Shown here in pieces: positions 54,878 through 63,535 of a stretch of 64,000 nt of DNA (position 1 is its first letter; the number at the start of each line of letters is the position of its first letter). The translations under genes were made by a program, and so were the position numbers. Under the pieces are notes generated by a model. It saw only the letters and a program-made list of their open reading frames with translations. It did no database searches and had not been told where the DNA came from. Source of the stretch: Blastococcus sp. HT6-30. GTDB taxonomy: Bacteria > Actinomycetota > Actinomycetes > Mycobacteriales > Geodermatophilaceae. Location of the stretch: the NCBI RefSeq assembly GCF_039729015.1, contig NZ_CP155792.1:2810001-2874000 (forward strand), in the 5' to 3' direction.

Positions 54878-55854
54878 TTGGCGCTCACCGTCCGGCGGAC
54901 GGCGTCGACGACGCGCTCGACACTCGGGATGTAGTAGTCCTCGATCGAGGCGATCGGATACGGGGTGTCCGGCGACGCCACCCGGGCCACCGGAGCCTCC
55001 AGGGAGTAGAACGCCTCCTCCTGCAGGGTCGCGACCACCTCGGCCCCGAACCCGGCCGTCAGCGGGGCCTCGTGGACGACGACGCAGCGCCCCGTCGCCT
55101 CCACGGCCGACACCAGCCCCTCGACGTCCAGGGGGACGAGCGTGCGCAGGTCCAGCACCGTCGCCTCGATGCCCTCCTCCGCGAGCCGCGCGGCGGACCG
55201 CTCGGCCAGTTGCACCGCGGCGCTCCACGCCACCAGCGTCACGTCGCCGCCCTCGCGGGTGACCCGGGACTGACCGAAGGGAACGGTGTAGTCCCCCTCC
55301 GGAACCTCACCCTTGACCAGCCGGTACCCCCGCAGCGGCTCGCAGAAGAGCACCGGGTCGGGGTCGCGGATGGCCTCCAGCAGCATGCCCTTGGCGTCGT
55401 AGGGGTTCGACGGCATGACCACCTTGAGCCCGGGGGCCTGCACGAACTGCGCCTCGAGGGCGTCGGAGTGCAGCTCCGGGGTCCGGACGCCGCCACCGAA
55501 GGGGGTGCGGATGGTGACCTGCGCGTTGTACCGGCCCTGCGAGCGGTAGCGGTAACGCGCGATCTGCGGCGCGATCTGGTGGAACGCCTGGTGGGTGAAC
55601 CCGAGGAACTGGATCTCCGCCACGGGGACCAGGCCGGAGACCGCCAGCCCGAGCGCCGAGCCCGCGATCACCGCCTCGGCCAGGGGCATGTCGAACACCC
55701 GGTCGGCGCCGAACTCCTTGAGCAGCCCGTCCGTCGCCCGGAAGACACCGCCGAGCTGGCCGATGTCCTGGCCCAGCGCCACGACCCGTTCGTCGCGCGC
55801 CATCTCCTCCCGGAGGGCTGACCGGATCGCCTCGATCATCGTCATCGTCGCCAT
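54874..55854 (-). CDS. 2-oxoacid dehydrogenase E1 beta subunit
   Basis: Thiamine-dependent decarboxylating component, beta chain, 326 residues. ALGQDIGQLGGVFRATDGLL, FDMPLAEAVIAGSALGLAVS, IQFLGFTHQAFHQIAPQIAR and IRTPFGGGVRTPELHSDALE are conserved PDH/BKD beta blocks. Start ATG at 55852-55854, 16 bases after E1 alpha. Substrate class (pyruvate, branched or dicarboxylic 2-oxoacid) is not decided by these motifs. Confidence 0.95.
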   Translation of the reverse strand: MATMTMIEAIRSALREEMARDERVVALGQDIGQLGGVFRATDGLLKEFGADRVFDMPLAEAVIAGSALGLAVSGLVPVAEIQFLGFTHQAFHQIAPQIARYRYRSQGRYNAQVTIRTPFGGGVRTPELHSDALEAQFVQAPGLKVVMPSNPYDAKGMLLEAIRDPDPVLFCEPLRGYRLVKGEVPEGDYTVPFGQSRVTREGGDVTLVAWSAAVQLAERSAARLAEEGIEATVLDLRTLVPLDVEGLVSAVEATGRCVVVHEAPLTAGFGAEVVATLQEEAFYSLEAPVARVASPDTPYPIASIEDYYIPSVERVVDAVRRTVSAK

Positions 55855-55870
55855 GGTGTCGCTCCTCGGC

Positions 55871-57007
55871 TCAGTGGGAGTCCAGCGCGGCACGCTGCTG
55901 CGCACGCAGGCGCTCCGGCGGGTCGGCGTAGACGTGGGTGTAGATCTGCTCGGGGTTCGGGGGTGCGAAGGCCTCGGCGGACTCGATCGCCTCGTCGACC
56001 TGCCGGTCGATGCCGGCCTGCATCTCCCGTTCGGCCTCGTCGTCCCAGGCGTCCTGGCTGCGCAGCCAGGACGTGACGCGGCGGATGGGGTCGCGCTCGT
56101 CCCAGCCGCTGAGCTCCACCGGCTCCATGTAGCGGGTCGGGTCGTCGGCGGTGTTGTGGGCACCCATCCGGTACGTCTGGGACTCGATCAGCGTCGGTCC
56201 CTCCCCCCGCCGGGCACGCTCGACCGCCTGCTGCATCGCCGTGTACACGGCGAACAGGTCGTTGCCGTCGACGATGACGCCCGGGAAGCCGTACCCCTCG
56301 GCCCGGCTGGCGAAGTTCGACGCCGCGGTCTGCTTCGTTCGCGGGGTGGAGATCGCCCATCCGTTGTTCTGCAGGAAGAAGACCACCGGTGCCCGGGTGA
56401 CACCGGCGAGGTTCATGGCCTCGTGCGTGTCTCCCTCCGAGGAGGCGCCGTCGCCGAAGTAGGTGGTCACGACGCCGTCGCTGCCCTGCAGCTTCAGCCC
56501 CCATCCCAGCCCGACCGCGTGCGGGAGCTGCGCGGCCAGCGCGATCTGCAGCGGGAGCACCTTGACCCCGTCGGGCACCCGACCGCCGGCCGGGTTCCCC
56601 ATCCAGTACAGCAGGTACCCGTCGAGCGGAAAGCCGTGGCGGACGACCCCGGGGAGCTCACGGTACTGCGGAACGATCCAGTCGCGGGCGGGGTCGAGGG
56701 CGAACGACGAGCCGACGACCGAGGCCTCCTGGCCGCGGACGGCGGAGAACGTGCCCATGCGCCCCTGCCGCTGGAGGCTGATCGCCCGGACGTCCACCGT
56801 CCGGGACAGCATCATCCAGCGGAGCGCGTCGCGGACCTGCTCGGTGCTCAGCGGGACCTCGGCCCCGGGACGGACCGTCCCGTCGGGCGACAGGATCTCC
56901 AGCCGCTCGCCCGGGCCGGCGAAGCTCTGCTCGACCTCTTCCTGTTTCCTGTCGAGGTCCAGTTCGGCCTCGGTCTTCGGGTCGTCAGCTGTCGGGTGGG
57001 CGGTCAT
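55871..57007 (-). CDS. 2-oxoacid dehydrogenase E1 alpha subunit
   Basis: 378 residues. The thiamine diphosphate motif is intact: TTYFGDGASSEGDTHEAMNL to PVVFFLQNNGWAIST. The phosphorylation-loop region YRMGAHNTADDPTRYM and the N-terminal MLSRTVDVRAISLQRQGRMG are typical of heterotetrameric E1 of BKD/PDH/acetoin type. Start ATG at 57005-57007; it follows dctM by 58 bases, the largest gap within the operon body, so an internal promoter is possible. Confidence 0.95.
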   Translation of the reverse strand: MTAHPTADDPKTEAELDLDRKQEEVEQSFAGPGERLEILSPDGTVRPGAEVPLSTEQVRDALRWMMLSRTVDVRAISLQRQGRMGTFSAVRGQEASVVGSSFALDPARDWIVPQYRELPGVVRHGFPLDGYLLYWMGNPAGGRVPDGVKVLPLQIALAAQLPHAVGLGWGLKLQGSDGVVTTYFGDGASSEGDTHEAMNLAGVTRAPVVFFLQNNGWAISTPRTKQTAASNFASRAEGYGFPGVIVDGNDLFAVYTAMQQAVERARRGEGPTLIESQTYRMGAHNTADDPTRYMEPVELSGWDERDPIRRVTSWLRSQDAWDDEAEREMQAGIDRQVDEAIESAEAFAPPNPEQIYTHVYADPPERLRAQQRAALDSH

Positions 57008-57065
57008 GGCAGCCCTTCCTTCGTGCGCGTCGGTGGGTATGGGTCGGGACGGGAGGACCGGGTCA

Positions 57066-58409
57066 CTAGCCGATCTGGCTGGGCAACCAGGTCACGAGGT
57101 CCGGGATGAGGAACAGGAGCGAGGTGGTGAACAACTCGGCCGGGAGGAACCAGGCGATACCCCGGAACGCGTCCTCCAGTCGGACTCCGGGTGTGCCTGC
57201 AAGGACGTAGACGTTCAATCCCACCGGTGGGGTGATCAGCCCGATCTCGATCATCTTCACAGTGAGGATGGCGAACCAGATGCCGTCGAAGCCCAGGCCG
57301 ATGACGACCGGGTAAGCGAGAGGCAGGACGATCAGCATGATCGAGATCGGGTCGAGGAACATCCCGAGCGGCACCATGATCGCCAGCAGGACGACGATGA
57401 GGACCGTCGGCGGCACCGGGAGCTCCAACGCCCAGTTGGCGAAGGCGTTGGTGATCCCGGCGCTGACCAGGAAGTAGGTGAACAGGCTGGCGCCCACCAG
57501 GATGGCGAAGATGAAGCTGGTCACCGACGCCGCCTCCGCGAAGCTGTTCCGCAGATTGATCATCAGCTGACGGGGCCCGTACCGGAACACGTCCGCCAGG
57601 AGCATGAACAGCGCGGCCAAGGCACCCAGCGAGGCGGCCTCGGTCGCGGTGAAGAACCCCGCGTAGATGCCGCCGATGACGATGGCGAACAAGACGGTGA
57701 TCTTGACCAGCCCGGCATAACCCTTGCCCTGCGGCCGGTTGCCGGCGAGGCTCGGCTGGTCGTCGACGGCCGTCGGGGCCTGGTTGAAGCCGCCGATGGC
57801 CGGCCGCAGCCGTACCCGGATGATCACCAGCGACATGAACACCAGCGCCGACAGGATGCCGGGGACGATCCCGGCGGTGAGCAACGCGCCGATGGACTCA
57901 CCGGTGATGATGCCGTAGATGACCAGCACGATGCTCGGCGGGATGAGCACGCTCAGCGTGCCCGCCGCGGCCACGATGCCGGCGGCGAACGCCACGTTGT
58001 AGCCGTACTTGCGCATCTCGACGATGGCGACCCGTCCGACGGTCGCCGTGGTGGCCACGCTCGACCCGGACACCGCGCCGAAGCCGGCGCAGGCGGCGAT
58101 GGACGCGAGCCCCAGACCACCGGGCAGCCGGCGCAGCAGCCGGTGGCTGATCCGGAAGACGTCCTCGGCCACCCGCGCGTGCGCTGCCAGCACGCCCATG
58201 AGGATGAACATGGGTATGACGACCAGCGTCGCCTCCGCCGTCGCCTGGTACGGCAGCGACCCCATCGTGCTGGCCGTGATGTCAGCACCGCGGTAGACGA
58301 TCAGGCCCAGGATCCCCGCGGTGGCGAGGGCGAAGGCCACAGGAACGCCCGTGCACAGGAGCACGAGCAGGACGAGGACGGCGAGGGCCGCCACGAGCCC
58401 TGCGGTCAC
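57066..58409 (-). CDS. dctM: TRAP transporter large permease (DctM)
   Basis: 447 residues, about 12 membrane segments. Signatures: the start VLVLLVLLCTGVPVAFALAT, GFGAVSGSSVATTATVGRVA, SVLIPPSIVLVIYGIITGES, and the helix MVPLGMFLDPISIMLIVLPL, LITPPVGLNVYVLAG. Drives Na+-coupled uptake with DctQ and DctP. GTG at 58407-58409 overlaps the dctQ stop (GTGA). Confidence 0.95.
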   Translation of the reverse strand: MTAGLVAALAVLVLLVLLCTGVPVAFALATAGILGLIVYRGADITASTMGSLPYQATAEATLVVIPMFILMGVLAAHARVAEDVFRISHRLLRRLPGGLGLASIAACAGFGAVSGSSVATTATVGRVAIVEMRKYGYNVAFAAGIVAAAGTLSVLIPPSIVLVIYGIITGESIGALLTAGIVPGILSALVFMSLVIIRVRLRPAIGGFNQAPTAVDDQPSLAGNRPQGKGYAGLVKITVLFAIVIGGIYAGFFTATEAASLGALAALFMLLADVFRYGPRQLMINLRNSFAEAASVTSFIFAILVGASLFTYFLVSAGITNAFANWALELPVPPTVLIVVLLAIMVPLGMFLDPISIMLIVLPLAYPVVIGLGFDGIWFAILTVKMIEIGLITPPVGLNVYVLAGTPGVRLEDAFRGIAWFLPAELFTTSLLFLIPDLVTWLPSQIG

Positions 58410-59068
58410 GACCGGGCGCCCCTGTCGCGCTCGGTCGCCGCGGACGCCGCCTCGGGGTGTTCGTGCTGGACGGTCGGGGCACCCGTCCGGGCCCCGACGA
58501 TCTCGTCGTAGGTGCTCAGCGCCAGCTCCAGGATCAAGGCGACGAGGCCGAGCGGGATCACGATCCGGATCGGCCAGATAGGGACAGGGACGAGGCCGAA
58601 ACGGAACTCTCCGACCTGGAAGGAGTTGACGGCCACGACGGCCGTCTCGTAGGTCATCCACAGGAGCACCGCGATGGCGACGACCAGACCGACCGCGCGC
58701 ACGACGTGGGCGGTGCGCGTCGGCAGGCGCTCGGTGACCAGGTCGACGCCGATGTGGGCCCCGGTGCGCTGCGCATAGGCCAGGCCGAGGAAGACCAGCC
58801 CGGCGAGCAGCACCTCGCTGTACTCGACCACCCCGGGGATGGAGGACCCGGTGATCTGGCGGACCAACACGTCCAGTGCCGTACTGATCATGATGCCGAC
58901 GATCAGAAGGGCAGCGATGACGCCGAAGGTCGTCGCGATCAGGTGGATGACCTTGCGGACCGGCCCCCCGGGCCGCTCCGCGGGCGTGCCGTCGATCGGC
59001 GGCACGGAGTGCGCGTCACCGATCAGCGCGTCGGGGGACAACGGGTCGTTGCCCCCCGACGCACCCAC
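58406..59068 (-). CDS. dctQ: TRAP transporter small permease (DctQ)
   Basis: 220 residues with four membrane segments after a soluble head of about 38 residues. ALDVLVRQITGSSIPGVVEY and LVFLGLAYAQRTGAHIGVDL are the DctQ family signatures. It has an unusually long C-terminal tail (about 25 residues, E/A/R-rich). GTG at 59066-59068, 14 bases after dctP. Confidence 0.93.
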   Translation of the reverse strand: MGASGGNDPLSPDALIGDAHSVPPIDGTPAERPGGPVRKVIHLIATTFGVIAALLIVGIMISTALDVLVRQITGSSIPGVVEYSEVLLAGLVFLGLAYAQRTGAHIGVDLVTERLPTRTAHVVRAVGLVVAIAVLLWMTYETAVVAVNSFQVGEFRFGLVPVPIWPIRIVIPLGLVALILELALSTYDEIVGARTGAPTVQHEHPEAASAATERDRGARS

Positions 59069-59082
59069 CGGTGTCGAACCGG

Positions 59083-60222
59083 TCAGTTCCCGTTCCGCTC
59101 TGCGCAGGCCACGAGGCCGGGCGTGTAGGAGGACTCGGCGGAGTACTGCTCCAGGGCGGCCTGGTAGTCCTCCAGGTACCCGTCCACCTCGTCCGCGGAG
59201 ACGCCGGCGCTCGTGGCCTGCTCACGCCAGGCGTTCAGCACGCTGTCGCCGACCATGGTCTCGAACTCCTCGACGTCCGCCTCCGGGAACACGCCGGGCG
59301 TGCCACCGGCCTCCAGGAACGTGTCGCAGGTGTTCTGCTCCTCTTCGGCCAGCAGCGCGATGGCGTCGGTGACGTACTGGTCGATCTCTTCGGTCATGAG
59401 CTCACGGGTCTCCTCCGGGAGTCCGTCCCAGAGGCTCTTCGTGATGACCAGCGCGCCGAGGTTGTAGAGGCCGGTGCCCGGGTCCGTCATGTTGGGCGCG
59501 ACCTCGTGGAGGCTGTTGGCCACCGCGACGTCGAACGGGTAGGAGGTGAACCCGTCGATGACCCCGCGCTCCACCGACTCGTAGATCTCCGGGGCCGAGA
59601 GGGCGACCGGGCTGGCGCCGGTCTGCTCGATCGCCTGGCTGAGCAGGCCGACGGCGCGGATCTGCCGGCCCTGGAAGTCGTCGAGCCCGGACAGCGGCTC
59701 CGACGTCGCCACCATGGTCGGCGCCAGCGGCACGAAGCTGAGGACGTGGACGCCCTGGTTCTCGTACTCGGCGCGGAAGGCCTCGTTGTTCTCGTAGAGG
59801 TCGTTCATGGCCCGGACCTGCGCCTCGGCGTCGTCGGTCTGGAAGGGCACGCCCACGACCTGGGAGAGCGGCAACTCACCCGGGTAGTACAGGGCGATCA
59901 TGAAGCCGAGGTCGGCCCGGCCCTGCGCGACGCCCTGCAGCGTGTCCGTCGCGGACAGCAGGGACTCCTGGTAGAACTCCTCGACCGTGATGTCGCCCTG
60001 CTCCTCGATCGAGTCGAAGTAGTTGGCGATCCCGGTGCTCAAGGACGAGTTGGGAGGCAGGTAGTTGGAGTACTGCCAGTCGAAGGACTGACCCTCGGCC
60101 CCAGCGCCACCCCCACCACCGCCGCTGCCGCCGGAGTCCCCGCCGCAGGCAGCCAGCGAGGCCGCCAGCACCGCCGCCGCGCCAACCGCAGCGGCCCGCT
60201 TCATGCGTAGTGAGCTGTGCAC
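59083..60222 (-). CDS. dctP: TRAP transporter substrate-binding lipoprotein (DctP)
   Basis: 379 residues. The N-terminus is a lipoprotein signal, with lipobox VLAASLAACGG, then a Gly/Ser linker and the binding domain. GRQIRAVGLLSQAIEQTGAS holds the conserved Arg that pairs with a substrate carboxylate, and ALSAPEIYESVERGVIDGFT is the second family block, with the hinge after it. This implies a mono- or dicarboxylic acid ligand. GTG at 60220-60222 has GAGGAG just upstream; ATG at 60204 is the alternative. Confidence 0.93.
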   Translation of the reverse strand: MHSSLRMKRAAAVGAAAVLAASLAACGGDSGGSGGGGGGAGAEGQSFDWQYSNYLPPNSSLSTGIANYFDSIEEQGDITVEEFYQESLLSATDTLQGVAQGRADLGFMIALYYPGELPLSQVVGVPFQTDDAEAQVRAMNDLYENNEAFRAEYENQGVHVLSFVPLAPTMVATSEPLSGLDDFQGRQIRAVGLLSQAIEQTGASPVALSAPEIYESVERGVIDGFTSYPFDVAVANSLHEVAPNMTDPGTGLYNLGALVITKSLWDGLPEETRELMTEEIDQYVTDAIALLAEEEQNTCDTFLEAGGTPGVFPEADVEEFETMVGDSVLNAWREQATSAGVSADEVDGYLEDYQAALEQYSAESSYTPGLVACAERNGN

Positions 60223-60283
60223 GCCATCTCCTCGATCTCAGTGCTGAGAGGGCCAGCCCGATTCGGCGGCCCTGTGACCGAGA

Positions 60284-60312
60284 CGACAACACATACGATA
60301 TATGTGAGTCAA
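60284..60312 (-). promoter_or_regulatory. dctP promoter with palindromic operator in the spacer
   Basis: On the minus strand TTGACT (60312-60307) serves as -35. The next 17 bases (60306-60290) are the inverted repeat CACATA-N5-TATGTG, which fills the spacer exactly. TTGTCG (60289-60284) sits at the -10 position but is a weak match. A repressor bound here would block RNA polymerase. The 217-base gap 60223-60439 holds no gene. Confidence 0.6.
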
Positions 60313-60439
60313 GTAACAGCTTGGTCACCGTGTCGAAAAGTCGCTCCGGGGAGCCCTTCCGGTCGGACCTGTTCCGATGGGGCCGCGCCGATCAGCGACC
60401 GGGCGCGCGGCGTCCCCCTGTCCGGAGCGCACCGCGCGG

Positions 60440-61891
60440 TCACCGCGCCGGTGCGGTGAACACCTTGCCCGGGTTGAGGATGCCGTACGGGTCCAGCGCC
60501 GCCTTGACCGAGCGGTGCATGGCGAGCACGGCCTCCGGTATCTCGGCTACCAGGCCGTCACGCTTGAGCAGTCCGACTCCGTGCTCCCCGGTGACCGTGC
60601 CCCCCAGCTCCAGGGCGGCAGCGATGATGTCCTGGAACGCCAGCTGGGCGCGGTCGCGGGCGGCTTCGTCGCCCGGTGGGGTGATCAGCAACGGGTGCAG
60701 GTTGCCGTCCCCGGCGTGCGCGATGTTGGCGATGACGATGTCGTGCGACGCCCCGATCTGCTCGATGCGGGCGAGCATCGACGGGACCGCGGCCTTGGGC
60801 ATGCACACGTCCTCGGTGAGCACCGGCCCGAGCCGCTCCAGCGCCGGGTAGGCCAGCCGGCGTGCGGCGAACAGCGCATCCGCCTCCTCTGCATCGGTGC
60901 TGACGGCCGCCCAGCTCGCGCCGGCGCGCTCGAACGCGGCCAGCATCTGCTCGGCCTCGGCGTCCCCGGCAGCCCCTGGGGTGTCGACCCGGCCCAGCAG
61001 CACGACCTCGGCGTCCTGCGACAGACCCATGTTCTTCCATGCGTCCACGGCAGCCAGGCAGTGCCGGTCCACCAGTTCGAGCGCCGACGGGGTGAGCCCG
61101 GCGGCAGCGACCGCTGTGACCGCCTCGCCCGCGGCGACCACCGAGTCGAAGTAGCCGGCCACCGTGCGCTCCGGATCGCGCAGCGGGCGCAGCCTCAGGG
61201 TCACCTCGGTGATGATGCCCAGCGTGCCCTCGCTCCCGACCATGAGGCCGGTGAGGTCGTACCCGGCCACTCCCTTGGCCGTGCGCCGACCCAGCCTGAC
61301 CAGCTCGCCGGTGCCGGTGACAACCTGCACCCCCATCACGTAGTCCCTGGTGACGCCGTACTTGACGCAGCACACCCCACCGGCATTGGTCGCCACGTTG
61401 CCGCCGATGGTCGACCAGGGGGAGCTGGCCGGGTCCGGCGGGTACCAGAGACCGTGGCCGGCGACGTGCGTGCGCAAGTCGTCGTTGATCACCCCTGGCT
61501 GGACGACGGCGAAGCGCTCCAGCTCGTCGACCTCCAGCACCGCATCCATCGCCTCCAACGAGACGACGACACAGCCGGCGGTGGCGTTCGCCCCGCCGGA
61601 CAAGCCGGTACCGGCACCCCGCGGGACGACGGGGGTGCGGTGCTCGATGCAGGCGCGGACGACCGCCTGCACCTCTTCGGCGATGCGCGGCCGGACCGCG
61701 GCGGCGGGCAGCACGTTCTCGGCCCACTCGGCCTCGTCGTGGGCGTAGGCGGCCAGCACGTCGGGGTCGGTGACCAGCCGGTCGGCCGGTAGCGCCGCCG
61801 CCAGGGCCGCGACCAGGTCGGCGGCCCCGCCGGCGGCTCCCGCCGGCGAGGGCTCGGGGGCGTCGCGGTTGGTGGGAGGTGGCGTCGTCAC
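60440..61891 (-). CDS. FAD-linked 2-hydroxyacid dehydrogenase/oxidase (GlcD family)
   Basis: 483 residues of the vanillyl-alcohol-oxidase/GlcD fold. The FAD domain shows VVPRGAGTGLSGGANATAGC, PDPASSPWSTIGGNVATNAG and the SEGTLGIITEVTLRL motif. The C-terminal cap contains ANIAHAGDGNLHPLLITPPG with the metal/substrate His residues and TGEHGVGLLKRDGL. These enzymes oxidise D-lactate, glycolate or D-2-hydroxyglutarate to 2-oxoacids. Start GTG at 61889-61891. It lies upstream of the TRAP genes on the same strand, with its own gap on each side. Confidence 0.92.
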   Translation of the reverse strand: MTTPPPTNRDAPEPSPAGAAGGAADLVAALAAALPADRLVTDPDVLAAYAHDEAEWAENVLPAAAVRPRIAEEVQAVVRACIEHRTPVVPRGAGTGLSGGANATAGCVVVSLEAMDAVLEVDELERFAVVQPGVINDDLRTHVAGHGLWYPPDPASSPWSTIGGNVATNAGGVCCVKYGVTRDYVMGVQVVTGTGELVRLGRRTAKGVAGYDLTGLMVGSEGTLGIITEVTLRLRPLRDPERTVAGYFDSVVAAGEAVTAVAAAGLTPSALELVDRHCLAAVDAWKNMGLSQDAEVVLLGRVDTPGAAGDAEAEQMLAAFERAGASWAAVSTDAEEADALFAARRLAYPALERLGPVLTEDVCMPKAAVPSMLARIEQIGASHDIVIANIAHAGDGNLHPLLITPPGDEAARDRAQLAFQDIIAAALELGGTVTGEHGVGLLKRDGLVAEIPEAVLAMHRSVKAALDPYGILNPGKVFTAPAR

Positions 61892-62179
61892 ACCGGAACG
61901 GTAGGTGTGGCACCTGACACACTCGACGGAGGGTGGGTCCGACCGCCCGGGATCCCGACCAGGTGCTCCACGCGCCCGTCGGCAGCCCTCCGTTTCGCTG
62001 CGGCCGGTGCCACACGGCCACGCACCACCGGCCGGTCCGCCGGTTCCGCGGGCCCTCGCGCCAGACCCGCTCCGGTCAGGGTCGGCACCCGCAATCCCTA
62101 TATGTCATGCGATCCTGGGCCGGTGATCCGTGCCGGAGCGGTCACGCGAAGTCGGCGCTACACCGGCGGAAGGTGTGCC
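61892..62179. other. Divergent intergenic region between GlcD-like and MaoC genes
   Basis: 288 bases without a supportable gene. It must contain two divergent promoters. The only A+T-rich spot is CCCTATATGTCATGC near 62096-62110, sharing the string TATATG with the dctP operator region on the plus strand. I see no full palindrome there. Confidence 0.6.
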
Positions 62180-62689
62180 GTGGCGATGAAGCCGGGTTGG
62201 AACGGGCGGTTCTACGAGGACTTCGAGGTCGGTGACGTCTACGAGCACCCGCTCGGACGCACGATCACCGCGACCGACAACTCCTGGTTCACACTGCTGA
62301 CGCAAAACACCGCTCACCCCCACTTCGACCACCACTACGCCGCACAGACCGAGTTCGGCCGACCGATCGTCAACTCCTGCCTGACCCTCGCCCTCGTCAC
62401 GGGCCAGTCGGTGACCGACGTGTCCCAGAACGTCTTCGCCAACCTCGGGTGGGACGAGGTGCGGATGCCGCATCCGCTGTTCGAGGGCGACACCGTCTAC
62501 TCGCGCTCCGAGGTCCTGGCACTGCGCCCGTCGCAGTCCCGGCAGAGCACCGGGCTGGTCACCGTGCGGACCACGGGCTACACCCAGGAGGGGACCGTCG
62601 TGATCACCTTCACCCGCACCCTGCTGGTCTACCGGCGGGGCTACGGTCCCACCTCGGCGCGGCCCTCGATCGGCACGGACGCGCGTTGA
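62180..62689 (+). CDS. MaoC-family acyl-CoA hydratase
   Basis: 169 residues in a hot-dog fold. YEDFEVGDVYEHPLGRTITA, FTLLTQNTAHPHFDHHYAAQ and TEFGRPIVNSCLTLALVTGQ are the hydratase blocks; DHHY and the Asn/Ser turn form the active site. It resembles mesaconyl-CoA/itaconyl-CoA hydratase-like proteins, usually encoded beside CitE-like lyases. GTG at 62180-62182 is best spaced to GGCGGAAGG (62165-62173); ATG at 62186 is the alternative. It is divergent from the FAD enzyme gene. Confidence 0.88.
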   Translation: MAMKPGWNGRFYEDFEVGDVYEHPLGRTITATDNSWFTLLTQNTAHPHFDHHYAAQTEFGRPIVNSCLTLALVTGQSVTDVSQNVFANLGWDEVRMPHPLFEGDTVYSRSEVLALRPSQSRQSTGLVTVRTTGYTQEGTVVITFTRTLLVYRRGYGPTSARPSIGTDAR

Positions 62690-63483
62690 CCGCTCCCCTG
62701 GCCGGCTCCCGCGCCTTCCTCTTCGTCCCCGGCGACCGCCCGGAACGCTTCGACAAGGCCGCCGGCTCGGGTGCGGTGCCGATCCTCGACCTGGAGGACG
62801 CCGTCGCTGCCGGACGCCGCGCCGCCGCCCGGCAGCACGTCCGCCGGTGGCTCGACGACGGCGGCAGGGCGATCGTCCGGGTGCAGGCGGCCGGCGCCCC
62901 GGGCCACGAGGACGACATCGCCACGCTGGTGGGCGCCCGTGGCCTCCTCGGCGTCATGCTGGCCCGGGCCGAGGAGCCCAGCCACGTCGCGGCGGTGGGC
63001 TCGGCCACCGGCCGGCCGGTGATCGCGCTCGTCGAGACCGCCGCCGGGATCGCCGCCGCCCGCGACGTCGCCCGCGCGTCCGCGTGCCTCGCCCTGGGCG
63101 ACCAGGACCTGGCGCTCGACCTGGGCGTCACGCCGCGCTCACCGCTGGTGCGCCTGCTCGCGGCCGAACTCGTCCTGGCCTCACGGCTGGCCGGTCTGCC
63201 GGCACCCCTCGACGGCGTGACGACCGAGCTGCAGGACGCGGACGTCCTGGCCGCTGACGCCCGCGGGGCCCGCGAGAGCGGCTTCGGCGGGAAGCTGTGC
63301 ATCCACCCGCGTCAGGTCGACGTCGTCGCCCGGGCGTGGCGACCGTCCCCCGAGGAGCTCGACTGGGCCCGGGCCGTGGTCTCCGCCCACGTCGACGGTG
63401 GCGTCGGCACCGTCGCGGGCGCCATGGTGGACCGACCCCTGGTCGAGCGTGCCCGGGCACTCCTGGCCGACGCGGAGCGCTGA
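62686..63483 (+). CDS. CitE-like acyl-CoA lyase (HpcH/HpaI aldolase superfamily)
   Basis: 265 residues. SRAFLFVPGDRPERFDKAAG, VPILDLEDAV, the metal ligands Glu in IALVETAAGIAAA and Asp in LALGDQDLALDLG, and GFGGKLCIHPRQV match CitE/malyl-CoA-lyase proteins. The expected reaction is reversible retro-Claisen cleavage of a malyl-, methylmalyl- or citramalyl-type CoA. TTG at 62686-62688 overlaps the hydratase stop (TTGA), so the two are translationally coupled. Confidence 0.9.
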   Translation: MTAPLAGSRAFLFVPGDRPERFDKAAGSGAVPILDLEDAVAAGRRAAARQHVRRWLDDGGRAIVRVQAAGAPGHEDDIATLVGARGLLGVMLARAEEPSHVAAVGSATGRPVIALVETAAGIAAARDVARASACLALGDQDLALDLGVTPRSPLVRLLAAELVLASRLAGLPAPLDGVTTELQDADVLAADARGARESGFGGKLCIHPRQVDVVARAWRPSPEELDWARAVVSAHVDGGVGTVAGAMVDRPLVERARALLADAER

Positions 63484-63533
63484 CCGCCCGGCTCAGGCCG
63501 GGAGGCCATCGCCTCTCGGCCTGGGCCGGGCGG
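63484..63533. terminator. Bidirectional terminator with a 22-bp stem
   Basis: 63484-63505 pairs with 63512-63533 over 22 positions, two of them G-T wobbles, around a 6-base loop. It fills the gap between the convergent lyase and acyl-CoA dehydrogenase genes. Confidence 0.92.
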
Positions 63534-63535
63534 GT

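Noticed and set aside
60290-60306. Palindrome CACATA-N5-TATGTG as a terminator of the FAD enzyme gene
   Set aside because: Six weak A/T pairs with a 5-base loop would be unstable, and the abutting TTGACT makes an operator more likely.
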